From contig JAUIHS010000015.1 of assembly GCA_030432255.1 (NCBI GenBank), positions 48,553 through 112,552 on the forward strand: 64,000 nucleotides of DNA, given 5' to 3'. Below, piece by piece: positions 1 to 9,466 of this stretch; within the stretch, counting starts at the first letter, position 1, and each line of letters begins with the position of its first letter. This DNA comes from Phycisphaerae bacterium (GTDB taxonomy: Bacteria > Planctomycetota > Phycisphaerae > Phycisphaerales > UBA1924). The notes under the pieces are model-generated. The model searched no databases. It had not been told where the DNA came from and worked only from the letters and a program-made list of their open reading frames with translations. The position numbers and the translations under genes were made by a program.

Positions 1-1173
1 GAGTTTCCAGGCGCCGAGCATCGCCGCGGCATCCGTGTAGGTGTTCACCGGTGCGCCCGGTAGGACAGCCGCGACCTGCCCGAGTTTCTCACGGACCTCG
101 TCCGGTGTCGCGCCGAAGTACTCGACGTAGTGCACCGCCTTGACGGGGCTGGACTTCGGCTGCGGGAGCAGGTCGACGTAGCGACTGTGCTCGATGTTCG
201 TGCGTGCGAGATTGATGAGGGTGTCATCGAGCAGTTCGATTGCGCTGGGGCCGGTGCTGAGCAGCGGTTGGAGCGCATCCATGGCGTCGTCGAGGGATGC
301 AAATCCGACGACGGCCAGGCCCTTGTGCTTCGGTCGATCAACCAGGTTGAGCGTTGCACCGGTGGTGACGGCGAGCGTGCCTTCCGCACCGACGATGAGG
401 TGGGCGAGGTTGACCTTGTCGAAGGTGCCCGGCCGCGACGCCTCGAGTTGATCGAGGAAGAGGTCGAGGTTGTATCCATCGACGCGCCGCCTGGTCTTCG
501 GGAACCGCTCGCGAATGAGTGGTGCGGCGGGCAGAATGATGTCCGCCAGTCGCTGGGTCAGGTTGCGGATGTCGGGGTCGGAGCGCGAAGCGCCCTCGCA
601 GAAGTGCCAGGGTGTGCCGTCGGCAAGCAGGACATCAAGCCCGAGGATGTGTTCGACCGTGCGGCCGTACAGGATCGAGTGTGCACCTGCGGAGTTGTTA
701 CCGATCATGCCGCCCACGTTGGCGTGCCGCGCCGTGGCGACGTCCGGGCCGAACCACAGGGCACCGTTCGTCGCCACGTTGAGTTGTTCGTTGAGTTCAT
801 CAAGCACGATGCCGGGTTCGATGCGGCATCGCCTGTTCTCGATGTCGACGTCCAGGAGGTTGCGGCAGTGCACGGAGAAGTCGATGACGACCGCGTGATT
901 CACGCACTGACCGGCAAGTGACGTGCCGCCGCCGCGAGGCAGCACGGGCAGTTTGTGCTCAGCGCAGTAGCTGACAGTCCGGGCGACGTCTTCCGTTGAG
1001 ACCGGGATCACGACACCGATGGGTTCGACCTGGTAGAGCGATGCGTCGGTCGCGTAGAGCATGCGATCGTGTCGGTCGAAGCGGACTTCACCGTCGAGGA
1101 GGTCGGAAAGCGCTCGCGCATGCCGCGCCCGGTCGATGTCGGGTGCCAGTCGCAGGGGAGTCGTCACGGTCAT
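1..1173 (-). CDS. FAD-binding oxidoreductase (GlcD/YdiJ-like), C-terminal part beyond window
   Basis: Reading from ATG at 1173 the frame stays open for 391 codons to the window edge, so only the N-terminal part is seen. The protein shows a PCMH-type FAD-binding domain: a PRGGGTSLAGQ motif near residues 80-90 and an NVGGMIGNNSAGAHS segment that contacts the FAD pyrophosphate in this family. Known members (glycolate oxidase GlcD, D-lactate dehydrogenase, YdiJ) oxidise 2-hydroxy acids and pass electrons to the respiratory chain or to C-terminal Fe-S domains. Whether an Fe-S part follows cannot be seen. It lies 11 nt downstream of the epimerase gene on the same strand and is probably co-transcribed. 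Substrate unknown. Confidence 0.85.
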   Translation of the reverse strand, partial: MTVTTPLRLAPDIDRARHARALSDLLDGEVRFDRHDRMLYATDASLYQVEPIGVVIPVSTEDVARTVSYCAEHKLPVLPRGGGTSLAGQCVNHAVVIDFSVHCRNLLDVDIENRRCRIEPGIVLDELNEQLNVATNGALWFGPDVATARHANVGGMIGNNSAGAHSILYGRTVEHILGLDVLLADGTPWHFCEGASRSDPDIRNLTQRLADIILPAAPLIRERFPKTRRRVDGYNLDLFLDQLEASRPGTFDKVNLAHLIVGAEGTLAVTTGATLNLVDRPKHKGLAVVGFASLDDAMDALQPLLSTGPSAIELLDDTLINLARTNIEHSRYVDLLPQPKSSPVKAVHYVEYFGATPDEVREKLGQVAAVLPGAPVNTYTDAAAMLGAWKL

Positions 1174-1184
1174 GGGAAGGAAGC

Positions 1185-2078
1185 TTAGGCCTTCAACGAG
1201 GCGATGAGGTCTCGGATGTGGTGTCGGATGCCGGCATGGCCACGGTTGAGCTGGACTCCGAGGTCCCGGCGGGCGGCGTCGACGATAAAGGAATTCTCCG
1301 GCTGTGCCGGGTCGGACATGTCAAAGGTCATGTCAATTCCGAGTTCTTCACATGCCATCACGGCCCAGTCCGTCCAGCGGGCGTAGCAGTCCACGAGGTT
1401 GTAGGGGTGTCCATTGGCGGCCGAGCTGGTGAGCGCGTTGACGAGCGCATCTGCGCAGTCGTCCACATGAACGAACTTGCCGTGGATGTGGCGGCCTTCA
1501 GGCTTGCGAGCGGGCGTCCGTTCGGCGATCAGGGCTTCAACGAGTCGGTAGCCAAGGGTGCGATCGGCGCGCGGATCCATGCCGTAGACAGCGCAGGGCC
1601 GGATACTCACGACTTCCCGGCCATTTCCGTAGTGCTCGCCCCACATGAACGCCTCGACGGCGGCCTTGTAGGCGCCGTAGTCGTTGGCGGGTCGGAGCGG
1701 ATGCTCTTCGTCGATGCGACCCTCCCAGCGCGGGCTCATGTCGTGGTGCACGGCAACTGAACTGACAAAAACGTAGCGGCGCGGTGCCGAGGCAGCGAGG
1801 AGGCGGATGGACGAGACGAGATTGCGTTCGCCGTCATCGGTGGTTCGGAAGTTCCAGTCGATGCTGTTGTGAATGAGTGCATCGGCCCCGTCGAGGAGTT
1901 CCGGCCATGCGCCTTCATCGGACTGGTCGGCAACCACGAAGCGATCGATGACATCCTCGATGTGATCCCGGCGGCTGGTCTCGCGAACCAGAGCGGTGAC
2001 CGTATGTCCTGCCTCCCGGAGCCGGCGCGCGGTGACGGAGCCGATGAATCCGGAGGCGCCCGTGAGCGCGACGTGCAT
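1185..2078 (-). CDS. NAD-dependent epimerase/dehydratase (extended SDR)
   Basis: A 297-residue protein of the extended short-chain dehydrogenase family. It has the Rossmann motif TGASGFIG (G7xxG10xxG13), an FVSSVAVH strand that supplies the catalytic serine, and the catalytic pair Y134-x3-K138 (YGAYK). Such enzymes epimerise, dehydrate or reduce nucleotide sugars or related carbonyl compounds with bound NAD(P). The length is normal for the family. It is followed at 11 nt by the FAD oxidoreductase gene and lies 35 nt after the RNase Y gene on the same strand. The substrate cannot be read from sequence. Confidence 0.88.
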   Translation of the reverse strand: MHVALTGASGFIGSVTARRLREAGHTVTALVRETSRRDHIEDVIDRFVVADQSDEGAWPELLDGADALIHNSIDWNFRTTDDGERNLVSSIRLLAASAPRRYVFVSSVAVHHDMSPRWEGRIDEEHPLRPANDYGAYKAAVEAFMWGEHYGNGREVVSIRPCAVYGMDPRADRTLGYRLVEALIAERTPARKPEGRHIHGKFVHVDDCADALVNALTSSAANGHPYNLVDCYARWTDWAVMACEELGIDMTFDMSDPAQPENSFIVDAARRDLGVQLNRGHAGIRHHIRDLIASLKA

Positions 2079-2113
2079 GTGAGAATCTCCAGGGCGGGGA
2101 CGAAGGCGTCCGG

Positions 2114-3706
2114 CTAGCGGGCAAGTTCGACAGCGCGCGTTTCGCGCAACACGGTGACACGGATCTCGCCGGGGAAGGTCATCTCCTCCGAGACGCGATC
2201 AGCGACCTTCTTGGCGATGAGCCATGCGGTATCGTCGGAGACCTTCTTGGCATCCACCATGACACGCACCTCCCGGCCGGCCTGGATGGCATGCGCTTCG
2301 TCGACGCCTTCCATGGAGAGGGCGATGTCCTGAAGCTGCTCAAGACGCTGAATGTACCGCTCCAGCGACTCCCGGCGAGCACCGGGTCGCGCGCCGCTCA
2401 CGGCGTCAGCCGCCATGACGATGGGGGTGTAGAAGGAGGTCGCGGGGATGTCTCCGTGGTGGCCGCCGATCACATTCAGGACGGGTTCCTTCTCGCCGTA
2501 CTGACGCGCGAAGTCCATGCCGATCTTCGGATGTGTGCCTTCCATCTCGTGGTCGAGGGCCTTGCCGATGTCGTGCAGGTAGCCGCAACGGCGGGCGATG
2601 GTCCCGTTGAGTCCGAGTTGATCCGCGATGAGCTGGCTGAGGAAGGCCACCTCGAGTGAGTGCTTGAGGATGTTCTGGCCATATGACGTGCGGAAATGCA
2701 GCCGACCCATGGCCTCGGAGATCTTGGGGTGAAGTCCCCTGAGGTTCGCTTCCAGGGTGGCGTCCTTGCCGTACTTGCGAATGCGCTCACCCACTTCGTT
2801 CTGGACCGACTGCACCACCTCCTCGACACGGGTGGGGTGGATCCGACCATCCTGGATGAGCTTCAGCAGGGATTCCGCGGCGATGGCCTGTCGCACCTTG
2901 TCGAAGCAGGAGACGACGATGACTCCGGGGGTGTCGTCGACGATGATGTCGGCACCGGTGGCCTTCTCGATCGCACGGATGTTGCGGCCCTCGCGGCCGA
3001 TGATGCGCCCCTTCATGTCGTCGGACGGGATGGGTATGGTCCGGACCGTGGATTCGGCGGCATGCTCACCGGCGTAGCGCTGGATGGCCATGAGGGTGAT
3101 CTCGGCGGCCTTGTCCCGCGCCTCGGTCTGGGCATCCTCCGTGACCTTGCGGATGATGTGGGCCGCCTCGTGCTTCGCGTCTTCCTCGACGAGTTGCAGC
3201 ACGATCTCGCGGGCCTCGTCGTGCGAGAGGTCGGTGACACGCAGCAGTTCCCGCTTCCGCTTCTCCAGCAGTTGACCCGCCTCCTCCTCGATCTGCACGA
3301 CTTTCTGCTCGCGCTTCTGGAGGGTTTCGGAGAGATTGGTGAGTTTCTCGTCCTTGAGCGTCAGGGCCTCCAGCTTGCGGTCGTGGAGGTCTTCCTTTTT
3401 GTCCAGCCGACGCTCGCGCTCGGCGAGCTCATCGCGCTTCTTCTGGACCTCGGCCTCGTAGCGCTCCTTCTCGGCGATGCTCTTCTTCTCGGCTTCGACC
3501 TGCGCGCGCTCTGTGAGGGTCTCCGCCTCGGTGCGCGCCAGCGATCGGATCTGTTCGGCCTCTTCGCGGGCACGGGCAACCGTCTGGTGAAACACCAGTC
3601 GCAGGATCAGGAAGATCACTGCGCCGCCGGCGACGAAGCCGATCAGGAGCGGGATGGGAGAGAAGGCTCCTCCGCCAGCCGCACTCGTTGACAGGACCAC
3701 GTCCAT
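2114..3706 (-). CDS. rny: Ribonuclease Y
   Basis: A 530-residue protein with the full RNase Y order: an N-terminal membrane segment (about residues 18-40); a long charged coiled coil (about 45-200, rich in EAE/KKR); a KH RNA-binding domain with GRIIGREGRNIRAIE; and an HD metal-dependent hydrolase domain with HDIGKALDHEMEGTHP. RNase Y is the membrane-anchored endoribonuclease that starts mRNA decay in bacteria without RNase E-centred turnover. The usual length is about 520 aa. The ATG is preceded by a purine-rich GAGAGGAAGGG, a good ribosome site. The two enzymes downstream on this strand are probably transcribed with it. Confidence 0.96.
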   Translation of the reverse strand: MDVVLSTSAAGGGAFSPIPLLIGFVAGGAVIFLILRLVFHQTVARAREEAEQIRSLARTEAETLTERAQVEAEKKSIAEKERYEAEVQKKRDELAERERRLDKKEDLHDRKLEALTLKDEKLTNLSETLQKREQKVVQIEEEAGQLLEKRKRELLRVTDLSHDEAREIVLQLVEEDAKHEAAHIIRKVTEDAQTEARDKAAEITLMAIQRYAGEHAAESTVRTIPIPSDDMKGRIIGREGRNIRAIEKATGADIIVDDTPGVIVVSCFDKVRQAIAAESLLKLIQDGRIHPTRVEEVVQSVQNEVGERIRKYGKDATLEANLRGLHPKISEAMGRLHFRTSYGQNILKHSLEVAFLSQLIADQLGLNGTIARRCGYLHDIGKALDHEMEGTHPKIGMDFARQYGEKEPVLNVIGGHHGDIPATSFYTPIVMAADAVSGARPGARRESLERYIQRLEQLQDIALSMEGVDEAHAIQAGREVRVMVDAKKVSDDTAWLIAKKVADRVSEEMTFPGEIRVTVLRETRAVELAR

Positions 3707-4293
3707 CGCGAAACCCTTCCTCTCGAACCTGAACCGGTGGCGAGGGTGCCGAAGGGCAATCCGTGATGTCCAGGCGCGAACGGGACAGGCCCGCGATGAA
3801 AGTTCATCGCTGGCGCAACGCGTCGATCATAGAGGCCGGATCTCTGGGCGGACGAATCCCCGGGTGCGCGCCACGCGACAGGCGTGACGCCGGAAGAGGT
3901 ATGCTCAGCGGCGGTGAGCGGAAGATGCGGGTTGTCAATCTTGTCGGATGAGGCATCTTCGACCTTGCACAGGATCACATTCAATCTATGCCGCGGCTCA
4001 TCGGAAGCGCCACGGGCGTCCTGCAGGATGTGGTCGTTTTCATGAGGACCGCTTCAGGAGGACGCATTCGAACGGTTGCCGGGACTTCGCCTCGGACAGA
4101 CCGGATTGCCCCCCCGGTCGGAAATCAGTCGGTTGATCTTCAGAAACTGAACGATCACTTAACCATGTCCGTCCTTCGGCGTCAAGTCGCCCGGATGCGT
4201 TCGGGGTCACCACGCCATGCCTGGTCGGAAAAGAGTCGGGTCGGAGGCGGCAGGGCACTGGTCACAGGCTCGCCGTGACCATACCATCCGGAC
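3707..4293. other. Intergenic region between rny and the ABC-2 permease gene
   Basis: No convincing gene in 587 bp. The short frames here have no start signal, family motif or codon pattern like their neighbours. The left end must hold the rny promoter (minus strand). The right end has the TACCAT hexamer just before the permease ATG. A small RNA cannot be excluded, but no tRNA, SRP or RNase P core motif was recognised. Confidence 0.5.
4282..4287 (+). promoter_or_regulatory. -10 hexamer TACCAT of a leaderless transcript
   Basis: TACCAT ends 6 nt before the ATG at 4294, and no Shine-Dalgarno is present. Transcription from this -10 would start at or next to the start codon. No clear -35 is seen. 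Confidence 0.45.
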
Positions 4294-6126
4294 ATGCCCG
4301 CCATTCTCCGGTGGTTCCTCCAACTCGGTGTCACCAACCCCATCTGCGTCCGGCTGGTGCAAGGTGCGTCGCGACGGGTGCGTCACAACTACATCCGCAG
4401 CGGGTACCTCGCCGTCCTGATCGTCGTTCTGCTCTTCATGCTGATCCGGCTGGGTGACCAGTCCCTGGTCTTCAAGCAACTGGCGATCCGCGGTGCCGAG
4501 GCTTTCCAGAGCGTGGCGTATCTGCAGATCGCACTGATCTGCATCCTCGCACCCGTCTTCATGGCGGGGGCGATTGCCCAGGAGTCGAACCCCAAGACGT
4601 GGGACATCCTGCTCACCACCCCGATGAGTGCCCTGCAACTGGTCCTCGGCAACCTCTTCGGGCGCCTGTTCTTCATCCTCGCGCTGCTCTTCGCATCTCT
4701 GCCGCTCTTCGCCATCACGCAGTACTTCGGCGGTGTGCCGGGTCGATCGATCTTCCTGAGCTACGCAGTGGCCGCGTGCGCTGCGCTGCTCGTCGGTGCG
4801 ATCGCGGTCACGCTTGCCGTCAATCGTCTCGCGGGGCGACGGGCCTTCTTCGCTTTCTACGTGGCAGTGGTGACGTACATCGCTCTGACCATGGCCATCG
4901 ACTACTTCATCCGCAGTGTGCCGGGCAGAAACGGCGTCACCGTCATGACGGCGCTCAATCCATTTCTGGCGCAGTTGGCGCTGTTGAACCCGACGGGGTA
5001 TCCCGTCCCCGAGGCGACCGAACTTCAGCGGATGTCCGGTCTCGCTCGACTCTGGTTCGGGCGCCCGGTTCTGTCGTGGTGCCTGCTCAGTGGCGGGCTG
5101 AGCATGTTCCTCGTCCTGACCAGTACGACCACGGTGCGGAGCATCGGCTCGCGCACCGGCGTGCCGTGGTACCGCCGGATCTTCGGACTGGGTGCTCGGG
5201 GCAGCAGGTCCCGGCCGGGGCGCAACGTCTGGAACAATCCGATCGCATGGCGTGAGGCCGCCGCGAGGCAGGCCACGCTTCCAAAGATCGTGGCCCGCTG
5301 GGGGTTTGTCGCCGCCGGCGCGCTCTGGGCTTTCGGTCTCCTGCTGTACTACCACAACGGCGCGATGACGAACGCCAGTTTCCAACTCGCGCTGCTGGCA
5401 ACGGTCTGGACCGAGATGATCGTGATCCTGCTCATCGCGGTGAATGTCTCGGCGACGGCTGTCTCTCGTGAACGCGAGGATGGAACTCTTGACCTCATCC
5501 TGACGACTCCGATCACGCCCAAGGACTACCTCAACGGCAAACTGCGGGGCCTCGTGAGCTACCTGCTTCCGATGATCGCCGTGCCGGTCGGCACGCTGGT
5601 GCTCGCGTCGATTTATGTCGCGGCCGGTGGCTTCGGCCGCGCGGGTGGCGTGACCCAGTTGGCGGCTGTCGGCACGGCACAGATTCCGCTTCCGGTGGTG
5701 CTCCCTGAAGCCGGACTGACGACCGTGGTCTGCGCGATCCCCTTCATGGCGTTCTGCGTCATGGTCGGGCTCCAGTGGTCCCTGAAGAGCAAGGGCACCA
5801 TCGGGTCCGTAGTTGCCACGGTGGCCATCATCGGTCTGGTGGGTGGCACCATCGGGCTTTGCGGCTGGAAGGCGGGGGGTGAACTTCCGGTTGTCGGTCC
5901 GGTCCTCACCGCTCTCAACCCGGTCACGCTGGTCTACGGCAACATCCATCCCGGAGTCGCAATGGAGGAGACGGTCAGCGATCAGGGCATCGCGACCGCG
6001 CGGGCATCCCTGGCGACGGGAGCGGTGGTCAGCATGATCGTGTACGTCGGCGTGATCCTTGCGCTTCGCGCCGGCATGGTGCGCAACTTCGACATGACCG
6101 TCCGGCGACTCGCCGGTACCCGGTAG
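4294..6126 (+). CDS. ABC-2 type transporter permease, two permease units in one chain
   Basis: A 610-residue, very hydrophobic integral membrane protein. Two copies of the ABC-2 permease hallmark are seen, each after a membrane segment. QESNPKTWDILLTTP near residue 95 and EREDGTLDLILTTP near 395 are both followed by the cytosolic coupling segment (LQLVLGNLFGRL and DYLNGKLRGL). The chain therefore looks like two fused permease units, a complete transmembrane pair, where most ABC-2 systems use two separate subunits. No ATPase gene is adjacent, so its NBD partner is encoded elsewhere. Substrate unknown. It converges on rpoN. The start follows the leaderless pattern. Confidence 0.85.
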   Translation: MPAILRWFLQLGVTNPICVRLVQGASRRVRHNYIRSGYLAVLIVVLLFMLIRLGDQSLVFKQLAIRGAEAFQSVAYLQIALICILAPVFMAGAIAQESNPKTWDILLTTPMSALQLVLGNLFGRLFFILALLFASLPLFAITQYFGGVPGRSIFLSYAVAACAALLVGAIAVTLAVNRLAGRRAFFAFYVAVVTYIALTMAIDYFIRSVPGRNGVTVMTALNPFLAQLALLNPTGYPVPEATELQRMSGLARLWFGRPVLSWCLLSGGLSMFLVLTSTTTVRSIGSRTGVPWYRRIFGLGARGSRSRPGRNVWNNPIAWREAAARQATLPKIVARWGFVAAGALWAFGLLLYYHNGAMTNASFQLALLATVWTEMIVILLIAVNVSATAVSREREDGTLDLILTTPITPKDYLNGKLRGLVSYLLPMIAVPVGTLVLASIYVAAGGFGRAGGVTQLAAVGTAQIPLPVVLPEAGLTTVVCAIPFMAFCVMVGLQWSLKSKGTIGSVVATVAIIGLVGGTIGLCGWKAGGELPVVGPVLTALNPVTLVYGNIHPGVAMEETVSDQGIATARASLATGAVVSMIVYVGVILALRAGMVRNFDMTVRRLAGTR

Positions 6127-6188
6127 ATCGGTCGGCATCTGCCGGAGTCGTTCGAACTGCGGTCGAAAGGCGCACTATCCGTTCCAAC

Positions 6189-7751
6189 TCACTTCTTGAA
6201 GGTCTTGCGCAGTCGTGCCGGTGGGATATCCAACTGGTCGCGGTACTTCGCGACGGTGCGGCGCGCGATCTCGATGCCGCGCTCCTTCAGCGCCTTTGAG
6301 ATCGATTCGTCGCTGAGTGGCTTGGCCTTGTCTTCCGCATCGACGACTTCCTTGAGGGCAGCCTTCACGGCGTCCCAACTCATGTCCTCGCCGGAATCCG
6401 TCTGGGTCCCGCCGGAGAAGAAGCGGCGGAGCGGGAAGACGCCGCGAGGCGTCTGGAGGTACTTGCCTGCGACGGCCCGCGAGACGGTGGCCACATGGAT
6501 GCCGAGTTGCTCAGCGACCTGGGTCATGGGCAGTGGCTTGAGGGCCTGGGGGCCGTAATCGAAGAAGTCTCGCTGAGCGGCGACCACCACCCGGATGACC
6601 CGCAGGAGCGTCTGCCGTCTCTGGTTGACCGCGTCGATGAGCCACTGGGCGTTGGAGATGTTGGTCCGGATGAAGTCGCGGTCCGACTTGGGGACGCTGC
6701 GGTCGCGCGTCATGTGGGCGTACTCGCGGTTGAGCCGCAGGTTCGGCAGGCGGCCATCGGTCAGGTAGGCGATGTACTCCTGCTGGTCCTCGTCCAACTC
6801 GACGATGGCATCCGGGACGATGGAGGGCGGTGATTCCGCAACCAGTTGCCGACCGGGATGAATCACGAGGCGTCGCATCTGTTCGACGGCGGCATTGATC
6901 TGTTCGATGGACAGTTCGGTCCGCTGAGAAATGCGCGGGATGCGATTGTGAATGAGGTCGTCGAGATGCTCATCGACCAGGCGACGCACGACACCCATTG
7001 TCGTTCCTTCGCCGGACTCGCCCTCTTCCTCTTCGATGGCGTCGATCTGAAGAAGGAGGCATTCGCGCAGATCACGGGCTGCAATGCCGGGCGGCTCAAG
7101 GAAGAGCTGGAGCGCGAGCAGGCAGCGCTCCAGGTGCGCCTTCGTCAGTGGCGGATCATGATCCGGAGACTGCTCCAGGATCGTGTCCAGCTCTGTGCGG
7201 ATGTAGCCGTCGTCGTCGACGTACGTGATCAGGAGGTGCCCACCGTCAACCAGTTCCGGATCCACCTCCGAGAAGGCCCATTGCTGGCGAAGCTGTTCTG
7301 TCAGGGAGACACCGCGGGCTGCCGTATTCGCCAGCGCATCCATCTTGGAGTCGCGTTCGCCCGCCATGCGCGACTGCGACCAGGAGCCGGGCTCATAGTC
7401 GCGCGAGCGGTCGAGTGATGCCGCGGAGTATTCATTGTCGAATGCCTCTGAATACGTGGACTCCATGGACTCGAGTCGCTCGAAGTCGTTGGCGCTGCTT
7501 CCATCCGCGACATCAAGTTCGCGCTCATAAGCGCGGTCATCACGTTCCTGCTCGCGCTGCTGCTCTTCGATCGAGTGCTCGTCAGCACCGGGCTGGAAGG
7601 TCTCGAGTGCGATGTTGGATTCGAGTTCCTGCTCGATGCGGGCCTGCAGCGCGATCAGCGGCATCTGCAGGATCTCCATCGACTGGATCATGCGCGGCGC
7701 CAGCTTCATCTGCTGGCTGAGCTTCATCTGCTGGGATGTTTCGAAGCGCAT
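6189..7751 (-). CDS. rpoN: RNA polymerase sigma-54 factor
   Basis: A 520-residue sigma-54. The N-terminal activator-interaction region is glutamine- and leucine-rich (SQQMKLAPRMIQSMEILQMP, residues 10-29). An acidic linker follows. The C-terminal DNA-binding domain carries the RpoN box ARRTVAKYR at 496-504, which reads the -24 element. Sigma-54 directs enhancer-dependent transcription and needs AAA+ activators, none of which is encoded in this window. The gene is the last of the minus-strand run dnaX-ybaB-recR-rpoN and starts 74 nt after recR. The acidic linker (about residues 50-150) is longer than in E. coli RpoN. Confidence 0.96.
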   Translation of the reverse strand: MRFETSQQMKLSQQMKLAPRMIQSMEILQMPLIALQARIEQELESNIALETFQPGADEHSIEEQQREQERDDRAYERELDVADGSSANDFERLESMESTYSEAFDNEYSAASLDRSRDYEPGSWSQSRMAGERDSKMDALANTAARGVSLTEQLRQQWAFSEVDPELVDGGHLLITYVDDDGYIRTELDTILEQSPDHDPPLTKAHLERCLLALQLFLEPPGIAARDLRECLLLQIDAIEEEEGESGEGTTMGVVRRLVDEHLDDLIHNRIPRISQRTELSIEQINAAVEQMRRLVIHPGRQLVAESPPSIVPDAIVELDEDQQEYIAYLTDGRLPNLRLNREYAHMTRDRSVPKSDRDFIRTNISNAQWLIDAVNQRRQTLLRVIRVVVAAQRDFFDYGPQALKPLPMTQVAEQLGIHVATVSRAVAGKYLQTPRGVFPLRRFFSGGTQTDSGEDMSWDAVKAALKEVVDAEDKAKPLSDESISKALKERGIEIARRTVAKYRDQLDIPPARLRKTFKK

Positions 7752-7825
7752 GATCGTTCGCCTTCAGGATCGCCGGGAGACACAACGGCGTTCCGCCTCC
7801 AATGGCACTATACACCACCCTGCAT

Positions 7826-8527
7826 TCAATCGTTCATCGGACGTCGCCCGGCCAGCGCATCTGCCAGAACGGCCTTGTTCACGTACTCAAGCTGGCTACC
7901 GGAGGGCAGACCCCGCGCCAGACGCGAAACCGTGACACCGCGCTTCCGGAGTTCTTCCGTGAGAAGCAGGCCCGTCCCGTCCCCCTCCAGCGTGGGGTTG
8001 AGGCCCAGGATCACTTCGCGAACCGGCTCCTCGCCGCAGTTTCGCGTCGCCTTCTCCGTCCGGGACAGCAGTTCCCTGATCGTGAGATCCGCGGCCGTCA
8101 CGCCATCAAGGGGGCTGATACGTCCGAGCAGCACGTGGTACACGCCGCGATACATGCCCGTGAGTTCGAGTGCGATCAGATCCTTCGGTTGTTCAATGAC
8201 GAGCACGGAGCCACGGTCACGCGAGACATCGCGACAGATCGCGCACTCATCGTCTTCTGCGAAGTTGAAGCAGATGCGGCAGTACTGGACGTTCTCCTTG
8301 ACCTCCCGGATCGCCTCCGCGAGAGCGACCGCTTCGTCCGCGCGGCTCTTGAGGACATGGAACGCAAGACGCTCGGCGGATCGGCGACCGATACCGGGCA
8401 GCCTGCTGAATTCCGCGATCAGGCGATCAACGGAAGGTGGATAGGCACCGCCGCTGTCATTCCCCGGCTGGCGAGACTTCCGACCTTTCGCTTTCAAACC
8501 AGCATCCTCGACACGATGGATCGACAC
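7826..8527 (-). CDS. recR: Recombination mediator RecR
   Basis: A 233-residue RecR, which acts with RecO (and RecF) to load RecA on gapped DNA. Visible parts are the helix-hairpin-helix FSRLPGIGRRSAERLAFHVL, a C4 zinc finger (CRICFNFAEDDECAIC), and a Toprim segment (VLVIEQPKDLIALE, LGLNPTLEGDGT). The normal length is about 200, so this protein has about 30 extra basic N-terminal residues, and no later in-frame ATG offers a shorter start. It lies 15 nt downstream of ybaB, in the same dnaX-ybaB-recR order known from many bacteria. Confidence 0.95.
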   Translation of the reverse strand: MSIHRVEDAGLKAKGRKSRQPGNDSGGAYPPSVDRLIAEFSRLPGIGRRSAERLAFHVLKSRADEAVALAEAIREVKENVQYCRICFNFAEDDECAICRDVSRDRGSVLVIEQPKDLIALELTGMYRGVYHVLLGRISPLDGVTAADLTIRELLSRTEKATRNCGEEPVREVILGLNPTLEGDGTGLLLTEELRKRGVTVSRLARGLPSGSQLEYVNKAVLADALAGRRPMND

Positions 8528-8542
8528 GGGATCATAGGCCGA

Positions 8543-8911
8543 TCAGTTCAGGAGGCCATCCAGCCCGGGAAGCCCCGGGAGACCGAGTTCCTGCGCTTCC
8601 CGCTCCGCTTCGTCACGCACCATCGACTGCACGCGCGTGATGGCGTCGTTCGTGGCTTCCGCGATCAGCGCCTGTGCCATCTCGCGGCCTCCTTCGCCGG
8701 CCTGCAGCCCTGCGATCAACGCCGGATCGAGGAAGACTTCCGTCACCTTCATCTTGCCTGAGACGGTCACGCGTACTGCGGAACCGCCGGCGACGCCCGT
8801 TACGCTCATGCGTTCGAGCTTCTCCTGGAATCGCTCCGTCACCGCGCGGAGCTTCTCCTTGTTCTTCAGCAGTCCGGCGACAGCGCCCATCGCCTTGAGA
8901 TTGTCAAACAT
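8543..8911 (-). CDS. ybaB: YbaB/EbfC family nucleoid-associated protein
   Basis: A 122-residue small DNA-binding protein of the YbaB/EbfC family. It has the typical N-terminal MFDNLKAMGAVAGLL and a central VRVTVSGKMKVTEVFLDPAL strand pair. Family members form dimers that bind DNA without strict sequence demand. The start is set at the ATG at 8911 rather than the TTG one codon earlier, because AAGGAA lies 7 nt upstream of this ATG. The gene sits between dnaX and recR, the classic arrangement. Confidence 0.93.
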   Translation of the reverse strand: MFDNLKAMGAVAGLLKNKEKLRAVTERFQEKLERMSVTGVAGGSAVRVTVSGKMKVTEVFLDPALIAGLQAGEGGREMAQALIAEATNDAITRVQSMVRDEAEREAQELGLPGLPGLDGLLN

Positions 8912-8947
8912 CAAAGTTCCTTGCTGATCGCGAGTGGGCCTGGTTGC

Positions 8948-9466
8948 TCAGCCGTCACTCGGGGGTTCCCTCTCCACATCAACGACTCTGGCATCGAAGA
9001 GCTCCATCGCTCGATGCACAACCGGGTCCGCCTCGGCCTCGGTGCGCGTTGCCTGATCAACCTCGCGGCTTGAACCTGTATCCTTGCTGCCGCTGTCCGC
9101 AGGGAGCATGAATTCAACACGAACGCGCCTGCCGGAGGCGCGCTCGAGGAGCTCCTCGAGACTGCCACGCCGCGCCTCCACGAACTGTCGCTGACGAGGT
9201 TCGCGGATCGTAACTGAAGCGACGTCCCCCTCGCAGGAAGCGAATTCGAGTCCGTCGAGGAACGCGGCCGTGACCGCCTTGGACTGGCCCAACTCAAGGA
9301 CCCGCTCCCATGTGGCTGCGTCGATCGGCGCGGTCGGATCCGGCTGCTTCTCAACCGGACGAGGCGCCGTTTCGGCTGCTGCGGTATGCGTGGGCGTTGC
9401 AGGAGTGGGGCGGGGCGGCGAAGCCGGGGCGCCGCCGGAAGCGGCGGTGGGCTTCGCCTCAATCAT
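8948..9466 (-). CDS. dnaX: tau-specific C-terminal extension of dnaX (-1 frame)
   Basis: An open frame of 172 codons in the -1 frame relative to the upstream dnaX frame, overlapping its TGA. It begins MIEAKP right at the A7 run. A proline/alanine-rich linker (about residues 7-45) comes first, then a folded region with WERVLEL...AFLDGLEFASCEGDVASVTI, which resembles the tau C-terminal domain that binds the replicase alpha subunit. Joined to the 379-residue gamma frame it gives a tau of about 551 residues, a usual size. It could also be started alone at the ATGA overlap, but the slippery run and stem-loop argue for a fusion by frameshifting. Confidence 0.85.
   Translation of the reverse strand: MIEAKPTAASGGAPASPPRPTPATPTHTAAAETAPRPVEKQPDPTAPIDAATWERVLELGQSKAVTAAFLDGLEFASCEGDVASVTIREPRQRQFVEARRGSLEELLERASGRRVRVEFMLPADSGSKDTGSSREVDQATRTEAEADPVVHRAMELFDARVVDVEREPPSDG

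Noticed and set aside
4207..6138. A 643-codon open frame on the minus strand opposite the ABC-2 permease gene
   Set aside because: It is rich in D, H, R, G and E, as expected for the antisense of hydrophobic GC-rich codons, with no motif or ribosome site. The plus-strand permease has clear family motifs.
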